NCBI GenBank assembly: GCA_023416955.1 | Contig: JAEZGM010000038.1 | Span: 1-64,000, forward strand | DNA length: 64,000 bases | Direction of reading: 5' to 3' | Origin: Bacillota bacterium | Lineage (GTDB): Bacteria > Bacillota > Clostridia > Oscillospirales > Acutalibacteraceae | The notes under the pieces: model-generated | Database searches by the model: none | What the model was told of the DNA's origin: nothing | What the model saw: only the letters and a program-made list of their open reading frames with translations | Made by a program: the position numbers and the translations under genes | Part shown: positions 16,302 through 24,300 of the stretch, in pieces | Layout of the letters: each line of letters opens with the position of its first letter | How positions within the stretch are numbered: position 1 is the first letter of the stretch

Positions 16302-16512
16302 ACCATCAGCAGATTTGATTATAGATCCGAAACAAAGCCGGTATTCACTGGTGATTGCCGTATCGAAGAGAGCAAGACAAATTTCCAGCGAGGCAGAGTC
16401 CAAAGGAGAGATATTAACGGAAAAGCCCGTTGATTTGGCTGTTCAAGACTTCATTCAGCATAAATACAACATTATTGAGACGCCTGAGCCGAACGACGAC
16501 ATGGATGATTAA
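16294..16512 (+). CDS. rpoZ: DNA-directed RNA polymerase omega subunit
   Basis: 72-residue omega subunit, which supports assembly and stability of RNA polymerase by clamping beta-prime. The conserved helix region YSLVIAVSKRARQISSEAE is clear, followed by the KPVDLAVQDF part. ATG 16294 lies within the end of gmk. The gmk-rpoZ order is general in Firmicutes. In Bacillus coaBC follows rpoZ, but here priA follows directly after 32 nt. Confidence 0.95.
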   Translation: MLKPSADLIIDPKQSRYSLVIAVSKRARQISSEAESKGEILTEKPVDLAVQDFIQHKYNIIETPEPNDDMDD

Positions 16513-16544
16513 GAGTCCCTGCCGAAAGGAGTAATTCACCCGAT

Positions 16545-18989
16545 ATGACCGTTGCTAAGGTTGCGGTGGAAAACACAGTTTTTCATTTTGATAAGGCGTT
16601 TGATTACCTCGTTCCCCAAAGCCTTGCCGAACGGGCGCAGCCCGGCTGCCGGGTGCTGGTTCCGTTCGGCACTGCCGACAGCAAACGGCAGGGAATGATA
16701 CTGGCTGTTGAGCAGCAGGAACAATCAGACAAAATAAAGTCTGTACTGGCGGTGCTTGACAAGGCACCGCTTCTTTCAACTGAGGCGGTACAGCTTGTGT
16801 TTTGGCTGAAAGATCATTATTTTTGCACCCTGTTTGACGCGGTAAAACTGCTGATTCCGACCGGAATCAACTTAAAGCTTAAGACAAATTATCAGCTCTC
16901 TCATCCGCCGGATTTCGCAGAGCTTGATTCTTTTAAAGAGACAGAACGGCAGATTGTAGCTTTCCTTGCCGCGCAAAAGCAACCGGTTGAAAGGGAAAAG
17001 CTCCTGAAAGCATTAGGATTGGCTTCTGATTGCGCTGTGCCGGAGCAATTATACAGACAGGGAATTCTGACGAAAAGCAGCGATACGGTGAGAATCGTTG
17101 GCGACGCCACCTTAAAAATGGTTCGGCTGGTTGAATCCACAGATCCTCCTAAGCTGTCGCCGAAGCAAAAAACGGTGTACCGTGTTCTGAATGATGTCGG
17201 GAGTGCGTCGGTAAAGGAACTCTGCTATTTTGCCGGAACAACGCCCGCCGTCGTGAATAAACTGGTTGAGAAAGAACTGGCGCAGTATTATGAAGTGGAA
17301 GTTTACCGCAATCCTTATGAGCATACGGACAATGCGTCCGAAAGTGTGAACCTCGTTCTTTCAGAAGAACAGCAGACGGCTTATCTGAACTTGCTCCGGC
17401 AGTACCATTCGGGCAAAGGCGGGGTATCTTTACTATATGGCGTTACCGGCAGCGGGAAAACATCCGTGTTCATGCGGCTGATTGACGATGTGATCAAGGA
17501 TGGCCGCGGCGTGATTGTGATGGTACCAGAGATTTCCCTTACTCCGCAGACGATCGCGCTGTTCCAGCAGCGGTACGGCTCCTGTGTCGCTGTCTTTCAC
17601 AGCGGCCTTACGCTCGGCGAAAGGCTCGACGAATGGAAAAGGGTTAATAACGGGGAAGCACTGATTGCTGTCGGCACGCGTTCCGCGGTGTTTGCTCCGT
17701 TTCGGAATCTGGGGCTGATCGTTATGGATGAGGAGCAGGAGTCAACCTATAAATCCGAGTCCTCCCCGCGCTACCATGCGCGCGACGTTGCCAAGTTTCG
17801 CTGCGCTTACAATAAGGCGCTTTTGCTGCTGGCATCCGCAACACCGTCGATTGAAAGCTATTATGCGGCCCTGAACCAGAGGTATTCGCTCAATGTTCTT
17901 CCTGCAAGGTACGGAGAGGCAAACCTGCCGAACGTAACGGTAACGGATATGAATCTGGAAGCTGAAAATGGAAACACCTCTATTTTCAGTTCTGAGTTGC
18001 TGAAAGCGTTGGCGGAAAATTTGGAGCATCACAAGCAATCCATTTTGCTTTTAAACCGGCGCGGATACCATACTTTCGCATCGTGCAAGGCATGCGGCAC
18101 GGTGCTTACCTGCCCAAACTGCAGCATTTCATTGATTTATCATTCCGCGAATAACCGGCTGATGTGCCACTACTGCGGTTATTCAATTCCGTTTACAAAG
18201 GAATGCCCCAGCTGCCACGAAAGCAGTGTACATTACGCCGGATTCGGCACCCAGCGCGCGGAGGAACAGCTTCAGCAGCTTCTGCCCGAGGCGCGTGTCC
18301 TTCGTCTCGATACCGATTCAACGATGTCGCGCTTTTCCTATGATAAGAAGCTCCGTAGCTTTTCCGAAGGGGAATATGATATCATTGTGGGAACACAGAT
18401 GGTCGCAAAAGGGCTTGACTTTGAAAATGTTACGCTGGTCGGCGTCCTTTCGGCGGATCAGGCGCTTTACGGAGATGATTTCCGCAGCTACGAGCGTGCG
18501 TTTGCCTTAATGACGCAGGTGGTGGGCCGGGCAGGCCGGGGAAAATATTCCGGCAGAGCGGTTATCCAGACATTTACACCAGAGAATAACATTATCCGCC
18601 TTGCTTCTGAACAGAATTATACGGAATTTTATGCTGGTGAAATCGCAATCAGAAAAGCAATGCTCTACCCGCCGTTTTCCGATATCTGTATGGTCGGATT
18701 TGTCGGCGTGGCGGAAAGAACGGTCAGGAATGCGAGCCGGACTTTTTTAAGCATACTCAGTCAGCTTGCGCAGAGTGAATATGACGACCAGCCACTGCGG
18801 GTTCTATCGCCAACCCCGGCACAGGTCAGCAAGGTAAGCAATAAATACCGGTATAAATTGATTGTTAAATGCCGTAACAGCCGCAGATTCCGCGAGATGA
18901 CAGCCAGACTGCTGGTTGAGTTTTCCCGAAAGAAAGAGTATGGCAGTGTTACAGTATTTGTAGATATGAATCCGGATTCAATTCTATAA
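16545..18989 (+). CDS. priA: Primosomal replication restart helicase PriA
   Basis: 814-residue PriA, the 3'-5' superfamily 2 helicase that reloads the replisome at stalled forks. An N-terminal DNA-binding domain (residues 1-105, including the KVAVENTVFHFDKAFDYLVP start) precedes a winged helix. The helicase core has Walker A GVTGSGKT (K305) and the Walker B box MDEEQE. The zinc-binding insertion has paired cysteines CKACG, CPNC, CHYCG and CPSC. Motif V/VI lies in GTQMVAKGLDFENV and QVVGRAGRG. ATG 16545 follows CGAAAGGAG. Full length for the family; sits between rpoZ and def, as in Bacillus. Confidence 0.97.
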   Translation: MTVAKVAVENTVFHFDKAFDYLVPQSLAERAQPGCRVLVPFGTADSKRQGMILAVEQQEQSDKIKSVLAVLDKAPLLSTEAVQLVFWLKDHYFCTLFDAVKLLIPTGINLKLKTNYQLSHPPDFAELDSFKETERQIVAFLAAQKQPVEREKLLKALGLASDCAVPEQLYRQGILTKSSDTVRIVGDATLKMVRLVESTDPPKLSPKQKTVYRVLNDVGSASVKELCYFAGTTPAVVNKLVEKELAQYYEVEVYRNPYEHTDNASESVNLVLSEEQQTAYLNLLRQYHSGKGGVSLLYGVTGSGKTSVFMRLIDDVIKDGRGVIVMVPEISLTPQTIALFQQRYGSCVAVFHSGLTLGERLDEWKRVNNGEALIAVGTRSAVFAPFRNLGLIVMDEEQESTYKSESSPRYHARDVAKFRCAYNKALLLLASATPSIESYYAALNQRYSLNVLPARYGEANLPNVTVTDMNLEAENGNTSIFSSELLKALAENLEHHKQSILLLNRRGYHTFASCKACGTVLTCPNCSISLIYHSANNRLMCHYCGYSIPFTKECPSCHESSVHYAGFGTQRAEEQLQQLLPEARVLRLDTDSTMSRFSYDKKLRSFSEGEYDIIVGTQMVAKGLDFENVTLVGVLSADQALYGDDFRSYERAFALMTQVVGRAGRGKYSGRAVIQTFTPENNIIRLASEQNYTEFYAGEIAIRKAMLYPPFSDICMVGFVGVAERTVRNASRTFLSILSQLAQSEYDDQPLRVLSPTPAQVSKVSNKYRYKLIVKCRNSRRFREMTARLLVEFSRKKEYGSVTVFVDMNPDSIL

Positions 18990-19003
18990 TTGGAGGTATA
19001 AAT

Positions 19004-19477
19004 ATGGCAATTCGAAACATTATAAAAGAAGGAGATCCTTTTTTAAATAAGACCTGCCGAGAGGTAGATAAATTTGATAGGAAGCTTTCTATTTTAATCG
19101 ACGACATGGCTGAAACCATGGAGCAGGCGGACGGCGTTGGGCTGGCGGCTATACAAGTAGGTGTTTTAAAACGAGTCATCGTAATTGATATCGGCGAGGG
19201 CCCGATTGAATTGGTAAATCCCGTGTTTTTGGAGCAAAGCGGGGAACAGGAGTGCGTGGAAGGCTGCCTGTCTTCGCCGGGCCAGTACGGCATTACAAAA
19301 CGGCCGATGCATGTCAAGGTTCGCGCGCAGAACCGCAAAGGGGAATTTTTTGAAATCGAAGGCGAAGAACTGCTGGCTACTGTTTGCTGTCATGAAATTG
19401 ACCATCTGAACGGAATTCTGTTTAAGTCGCATGTGATCCGCATGTTGGACAAGGAAGATCTGAAAAATCTAAAATAA
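19004..19477 (+). CDS. def: Peptide deformylase
   Basis: 157-residue type I-like peptide deformylase, removing the formyl group from nascent N-terminal methionine with a metal ion. The three motifs are present: GVGLAAIQVG, EGCLSSPG (metal-binding Cys) and HEIDHLNG (two metal-binding His and the catalytic Glu). Motif 3 has the D-H spacing typical of the family. Ribosome site AATTGGAGG before ATG 19004. It forms the usual def-fmt pair with the formyltransferase 14 nt downstream. Confidence 0.96.
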   Translation: MAIRNIIKEGDPFLNKTCREVDKFDRKLSILIDDMAETMEQADGVGLAAIQVGVLKRVIVIDIGEGPIELVNPVFLEQSGEQECVEGCLSSPGQYGITKRPMHVKVRAQNRKGEFFEIEGEELLATVCCHEIDHLNGILFKSHVIRMLDKEDLKNLK

Positions 19478-19491
19478 CGGCAGGTGTTAAG

Positions 19492-20418
19492 ATGCAAATT
19501 GTATTTATGGGTACCCCGGAGTTTGCGGTGCCCAGTCTGGAAAGCCTGATTCAGGCAAATCACACGGTATGCGGCGTTTTTACCCAGCCCGACAAACCGA
19601 AGGGCAGGGGCTATACCATGACTCCGCCGCCAGTTAAAGTTTGCGCGCTTGCGCATCAGGTTGAGGTTTATCAGCCTAAAACACTTCGAAATGAAGAAGC
19701 TGCCGAACTGATTCGCGGCTTGCGTCCCGATGTGATTGTCGTCGTTGCGTATGGAAAAATTCTTCCAAAAGAAATATTGGATATTCCGAAATACGGCTGC
19801 ATCAATGTTCATGCTTCGCTTTTGCCGAAATACCGGGGCGCCGCACCGATTCAGTGGTCGGTGCTCAATGGGGATCAAATTACCGGTATTACGACGATGT
19901 ACATGGCCGAAGGGATAGATACCGGTAACATGATCATGAAATCCAGCACGGAAATCGCGCCGGACGAAACTGCGGGCGAGCTGCACGATCGGCTTTCCGT
20001 CATGGGCGGGGAGCTGATTGTGAGAACACTGCGCGCGGTGGAGGACGGTACGGCTGTCCGTACGCCGCAGTCGGAGGAAGAAACCTGCTACGCACCTATG
20101 CTGACCAAAGAGCTTTCCCGCATTGACTGGAATAAACCGGCGCAGGAAATTCATAATTTGGTCCGAGGCCTTTCGCCGTGGCCGGTTGCCAATACGCTTT
20201 TTAAGGATAAGCTTCTGAAAATATATCAGACTAAAATCATCGATGGTTTTTCCGGAAAGCCCGGTCAGGTGATTTCCTCGAATGGAATATTTTCCGTTTG
20301 CTGCGGGCAAAACAGCACGGTGGAACTGGTGGAAGTACAGCTGGAAGGTAAGAAACGGATGAGCGGGAAAGAGTTTCTGCTCGGGCATCCGCTCTCCGGC
20401 GAAATGATATTGCGCTAG
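19492..20418 (+). CDS. fmt: Methionyl-tRNA formyltransferase
   Basis: 308-residue enzyme that formylates initiator Met-tRNA using 10-formyl-tetrahydrofolate. The N-terminal Rossmann part begins QIVFMGTPEFAVPSLE; the active-site motif INVHASLLPKYRGAAPIQW contains the conserved Asn/His and the SLLP loop, followed by the catalytic GIDTGNM Asp region. The C-terminal OB-like domain (residues 205-300) binds tRNA. Family-normal length. Coupled with def, whose substrate depends on this reaction. Confidence 0.97.
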   Translation: MQIVFMGTPEFAVPSLESLIQANHTVCGVFTQPDKPKGRGYTMTPPPVKVCALAHQVEVYQPKTLRNEEAAELIRGLRPDVIVVVAYGKILPKEILDIPKYGCINVHASLLPKYRGAAPIQWSVLNGDQITGITTMYMAEGIDTGNMIMKSSTEIAPDETAGELHDRLSVMGGELIVRTLRAVEDGTAVRTPQSEEETCYAPMLTKELSRIDWNKPAQEIHNLVRGLSPWPVANTLFKDKLLKIYQTKIIDGFSGKPGQVISSNGIFSVCCGQNSTVELVEVQLEGKKRMSGKEFLLGHPLSGEMILR

Positions 20419-20460
20419 GGCTTGTTTATAAGCAAGACCTTGTGGAAAGGAAGTGCTTTT

Positions 20461-21165
20461 ATGGGCTTTTACTATTTCAACTATACATATTTCATCTTTA
20501 TCGTGCCTGCGCTGATTGTAACAATGATCGCACAGGTGCGGGTGAAATCCGCGTTCAGTAAGTATTCCAAAATTGCGACCGCAAAGAATATGACGGGCGC
20601 TCAAACTGCGGACGCCGTCGCCCGTTTCGGCGGGGCGTTTGGTGTACAGGTACAGCGAATTCCCGGTGAACTCAGCGATAATTTTGACCCTCGTACCAAC
20701 GTAATCAGCCTTTCGGACGACGTGTATTCCGCTTCCAGCATTGCCGCGGTCGGAGTAGCCGCGCACGAAGCCGGTCATGCGATCCAGCATGCGAAAGGGT
20801 ATTTCCCGAATAAGATCCGTTCCGCGCTTGTTCCGGTTACAAACATAGGATCAAGAATGGCAATGCCGATTGTTATTATTGGCCTGATTCTTCCGGTTCA
20901 ATACGACTTTGTCGTTTATTTCGGCATCGCGCTGTACAGCCTAGCGGTACTGTTTCAGTTGGCCACGCTTCCTGTGGAGTTTAACGCAAGCCATCGTGCG
21001 GTCAAAGCGTTGGACGAGGCGGGCATTCTGTATCCTGATGAGCTGGAAGGCGCGAAGAAAGTGTTGATCGCGGCGGCTATGACATATCTTGCCGCAAGTT
21101 TTTCCGCAATCATGAACCTGCTCAGACTGTTGGTGATTGCGACCGGACGACGGAGCAGAGACTGA
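20461..21165 (+). CDS. Zinc membrane peptidase of the YugP family
   Basis: 234-residue membrane-bound metallopeptidase of the YugP family (neutral zinc metallopeptidase, peptidase_M_neut_2). The zinc motif HEAGHA is preceded by GVAAHEAGHAIQ near residue 107, and a third ligand Glu/His region lies in the following membrane-proximal part. An N-terminal membrane helix (YFNYTYFIFIVPALIVTMIA) and two further hydrophobic segments (about residues 135-175 and 205-225) are visible. I used ATG 20461 behind TGGAAAGGAAG rather than an upstream TTG. The substrate is unknown. It is inserted between fmt and rsmB, which are adjacent in Bacillus; its stop overlaps rsmB by one base. Confidence 0.9.
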   Translation: MGFYYFNYTYFIFIVPALIVTMIAQVRVKSAFSKYSKIATAKNMTGAQTADAVARFGGAFGVQVQRIPGELSDNFDPRTNVISLSDDVYSASSIAAVGVAAHEAGHAIQHAKGYFPNKIRSALVPVTNIGSRMAMPIVIIGLILPVQYDFVVYFGIALYSLAVLFQLATLPVEFNASHRAVKALDEAGILYPDELEGAKKVLIAAAMTYLAASFSAIMNLLRLLVIATGRRSRD

Positions 21166-22505
21166 TGAATAACGCAAGAACCGCCGCACTTTCTGCCCTG
21201 CTGCACGTAGACGTAAACGAAGGGTATTCCAATATTGTTTTGGATAAAACGCTGGCTTCGTTTCCAATGGAGCCGCGCGACAAAGCGCTTGCCTCTGCAC
21301 TTTTTTATGGTGTGCTGGAACGGCGTATCACACTGGATTATATGCTGAGCAAATTTTCGAAAACAACTCTTTCAAAATTGGACGCCAAGGTGCTGGAAAT
21401 ATTGCGCCTTGGTGCTTACCAGATATTATATATGGAAAAAATACCGAAATCTGCGGCTGTGAACGAAGCTGTGATTCTCGCAAAGGAAAATAAGCTTGTA
21501 AAGGCATCTGGCTTTATCAACGCGGTGCTGCGTTCTCTGCTCCGGAATCTTGACGCTTTGAAGCTGCCGGATGCGGAGAAGGAACCAACCGCATATTTGA
21601 GCGTGAAGTACTCCTACCCGGAATGGCTGATTGGCTTATGGCAGAAGGAATACGGCCCGGACTGTGCTATCGGGCTGCTGGAAAGCTCTTTGAATCGCCC
21701 ACCGGTATTTGCCAGAGTGAATAATACGCTTATTTCCACGGAAAACCTGATTGAAAAGCTCACAGCTGAAGGTGTAAAGGCAACTCCCATTACTTGGCTT
21801 GATCATGCCATTTCTTTGGAACAAACGGGTGCGATCAGTGAATCCGAGTGTTTTCGTGAAGGACTTTTCCATATTCAGGATTTATCCTCCCAGCTTTGCT
21901 GTGCATTGCTGAATCCGCTTCCCGGGCAGCGGGTGATTGACGTCTGCTCCGCACCGGGCGGAAAGGCATTTACCGCCGCGGAGCGAATGGGAAACGAAGG
22001 GGAGCTTTTGGCCTTTGACCAGTATAAGGGAAAGGTTCGTCTGATTCGGCAGGGCGCGCAGCGTTTGCAGCTTTCCGTCATACAGGCGGAGGTGCGTGAT
22101 GCCGCCGGCCCGGCGCAGTCTCTCGAACAGGCGGACAGGGTGCTTTGCGACGCGCCGTGTTCCGGCCTCGGAATTATCCGCAGAAAGCCCGAAATCAGGT
22201 ATAAATCGCAGTCAAGTCTTGACAGTTTGCCTGATTTGCAGTACCGTATTGTGTGTAAATCATCGAAACTTGTGAAAAGCGGAGGAATATTGATTTATTC
22301 CACCTGCACACTGAATCCAAAGGAAAACGATGAGGTAGCAGCAAAATTTTTGGCAAATAACGAGGACTTTCGTCCATACCGGCTTTCTTTGCCGGACGCG
22401 CTTGTACGCGCGGTGAAGGAACCGGAGCATCAAATCACAATGATGCCGCATATTCACGGAACGGACGGGTTCTTTATTGCCGCTTTTCAAAAAAGGCAGG
22501 AGTGA
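21165..22505 (+). CDS. rsmB: 16S rRNA (cytosine-967-C5)-methyltransferase
   Basis: 446-residue RsmB/Sun methyltransferase that makes m5C967 in 16S rRNA. Residues 1-130 are a NusB-like RNA-binding domain; the SAM-dependent domain has VIDVCSAPGGKAFTAAE (motif I), DAPCSGLG with the cysteine that aids release, and YSTCTLNPKEN with the catalytic cysteine. ATG 21165 overlaps the stop of the YugP gene (TGATG), and its own stop overlaps rlmN (GTGA). Matches yloM in the Bacillus order fmt-yloM-yloN. Confidence 0.96.
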   Translation: MNNARTAALSALLHVDVNEGYSNIVLDKTLASFPMEPRDKALASALFYGVLERRITLDYMLSKFSKTTLSKLDAKVLEILRLGAYQILYMEKIPKSAAVNEAVILAKENKLVKASGFINAVLRSLLRNLDALKLPDAEKEPTAYLSVKYSYPEWLIGLWQKEYGPDCAIGLLESSLNRPPVFARVNNTLISTENLIEKLTAEGVKATPITWLDHAISLEQTGAISESECFREGLFHIQDLSSQLCCALLNPLPGQRVIDVCSAPGGKAFTAAERMGNEGELLAFDQYKGKVRLIRQGAQRLQLSVIQAEVRDAAGPAQSLEQADRVLCDAPCSGLGIIRRKPEIRYKSQSSLDSLPDLQYRIVCKSSKLVKSGGILIYSTCTLNPKENDEVAAKFLANNEDFRPYRLSLPDALVRAVKEPEHQITMMPHIHGTDGFFIAAFQKRQE

Positions 22506-23572
22506 AATTTTTGAGTCTGCAGGATATGAAATCAATGTCCCTTGCGGAAATACAAGCCGACTTTGCCGCTGATGGCCAGCCGGCTTTCCGTGCTTTGCAG
22601 GTTTACCGCTGGCTGCAGCGCGGAGTGACGGACTTTGAGGAAATGTCTGACCAGTCCAAGGCGTTTCGCCAGAAACTGGCTGAAAAATATTACATAGCGA
22701 ATGCTGTGGTTGAGAAAAAACAGGAATCCCGGCTTGACGATACGGTAAAGTATTTGTTCCGTCTGAACGACGGAGAGTTTGTGGAGAGCGTTCTGATGAG
22801 TTATCATCACGGGCATACCATCTGCATTTCAACACAGGTTGGCTGCCGTATGAATTGCTCGTTTTGCGCAACGGGGAAAAGCGGATTCTTGAGGAACCTG
22901 ACGCCTTCCGAAATGCTGGCGCAGATTCAGTCCGCGCAGGTGGACGCCGGAATCAGAATTTCCAATGTTGTTATGATGGGAATGGGCGAACCGCTTGATA
23001 ATTATGAAAACGTGCTGCGTTTTTTAGAGCTTGTTTCCTCAGACGAAGGGCTGAATATCGGAATGCGACACATTTCGCTTTCTACTTGTGGTATCGTAGA
23101 TAAGATATATGACCTTGCAGACAGAAAGCTGCAGCTGACGCTTTCCATTTCCCTGCACGCACCGAATGATGAAATCCGTACGCGCACGATGCCGGTGAAC
23201 CGCAGGTGGAATATGGACGAACTTTTAAAAGCCTGCCGGTATTACGGAAAGCAGACCGGCCGGCGTATTTCTTTTGAATACGCAATGATCAGCGGGGTAA
23301 ACGACGGCGATGATTGCGCGCGGCAGCTTGCCTCCCGATTAAAGGGAACGCTCAGCCACGTCAATTTGATTCCCATTAACAGCGTCAACGGTTCAGAATA
23401 TAAAAAGAGCACCAATGAACGAATACAGAAGTTCAGCCGGATTTTGTCGAACAGCGGAATCACCGCAACAGTTCGGCGCACGCTCGGTTCTGACATCGAT
23501 GCTTCTTGCGGACAGCTGCGGCGCAGGCATCATGAGGAGGTGGCAACTGTTGAAAGTATACATGAAGAGTGA
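22502..23572 (+). CDS. rlmN: Radical SAM 23S rRNA (adenine-2503-C2)-methyltransferase
   Basis: 356-residue RlmN, a radical SAM enzyme that methylates C2 of A2503 in 23S rRNA and A37 of some tRNAs. The 4Fe-4S cluster cysteines are C115, C119 and C122 in CRMNCSFC; the mechanistic C336 lies in SDIDASCGQLR. The MMGMGEPLDNYENV motif and the N-terminal accessory domain are present. GTG 22502 overlaps rsmB by 4 nt; TTG a few codons downstream is an alternative. It is the yloN equivalent and overlaps the phosphatase gene by 23 nt. Confidence 0.97.
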   Translation: MKFLSLQDMKSMSLAEIQADFAADGQPAFRALQVYRWLQRGVTDFEEMSDQSKAFRQKLAEKYYIANAVVEKKQESRLDDTVKYLFRLNDGEFVESVLMSYHHGHTICISTQVGCRMNCSFCATGKSGFLRNLTPSEMLAQIQSAQVDAGIRISNVVMMGMGEPLDNYENVLRFLELVSSDEGLNIGMRHISLSTCGIVDKIYDLADRKLQLTLSISLHAPNDEIRTRTMPVNRRWNMDELLKACRYYGKQTGRRISFEYAMISGVNDGDDCARQLASRLKGTLSHVNLIPINSVNGSEYKKSTNERIQKFSRILSNSGITATVRRTLGSDIDASCGQLRRRHHEEVATVESIHEE

Positions 23573-24278
23573 CATCGGTTTGGTGAGGGAAACGAATCAG
23601 GACGCCTGTCAAAGCGGCAAGTACTCTGAAAATTCAGCGTGGGTTGTTGTCTGTGACGGAATGGGCGGAGCGAACGGCGGAAATATTGCGAGCGGCGTTG
23701 CCGTCAGCCGGATTTCGGAGCGGTTGGCCGCTTCCTATGAAAAGATATTTACTAAGGAATCAACGAAAGAATTGCTTCTCTCTTCCATTGCGGATGCAAA
23801 CATGGAGGTACATGCCATGGCGTCGGCCGATGCAAAGCTCAACGGGATGGGAACAACGGTGGTTGCGGCAATTGTTACCGATGGCGCGGCTCATATTGCT
23901 CATGCCGGTGACAGCAGGGCCTATGTGATTACTGATGAAGAAATCCGGCAGCTCACCACAGACCATTCCATGGTTCAGGAAATGCTGAACAACGGTGAAA
24001 TTACGCAGGAGCAGGCAAAACTGCATCCCCAAAAAAATATTATTACCCGTGCGCTCGGCGTCGACACTTCCATTAATATTGATTATTGTGAAGTACCTTT
24101 TTCACACGGGAATCTTCTGCTGATCTGTACAGATGGCCTTACGAACTATATGGACGCGGAACAGATTTTTCAGTTGTCCCGCCAAATGAGCGCACAGGCC
24201 CTGACAGACGAACTGATCGCACAGGCGAAAAATGCCGGAGGCGGCGACAATATTACGGTTGCCATTGTCGAAAATTGA
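23550..24278 (+). CDS. prpC: PP2C-type Ser/Thr protein phosphatase (PrpC/Stp)
   Basis: 242-residue metal-dependent phosphatase that reverses phosphorylation by PrkC. PP2C metal and phosphate motifs are visible: GLVRETNQD at the N terminus, CDGMGGANGG, HAGDSRAYV, CTDGLTN and GGGDNITV. I use TTG 23550 since GAGGAGGTGG lies 6 nt upstream and the protein then starts MKVYMKSDIG; this start lies 23 nt inside rlmN. A much longer upstream reading of the frame is only rlmN shadow. The prpC-prkC-rsgA order is conserved, pointing to joint control of cell-wall signalling and ribosome maturation. Confidence 0.94.
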   Translation: MKVYMKSDIGLVRETNQDACQSGKYSENSAWVVVCDGMGGANGGNIASGVAVSRISERLAASYEKIFTKESTKELLLSSIADANMEVHAMASADAKLNGMGTTVVAAIVTDGAAHIAHAGDSRAYVITDEEIRQLTTDHSMVQEMLNNGEITQEQAKLHPQKNIITRALGVDTSINIDYCEVPFSHGNLLLICTDGLTNYMDAEQIFQLSRQMSAQALTDELIAQAKNAGGGDNITVAIVEN

Positions 24279-24300
24279 CAGTTGATTGGAGTGGATTGCT

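Noticed and set aside
19390..20790. 466-codon minus-strand ORF opposite fmt
   Set aside because: Shadow of def, fmt and the YugP gene, all with full catalytic motifs on the plus strand.
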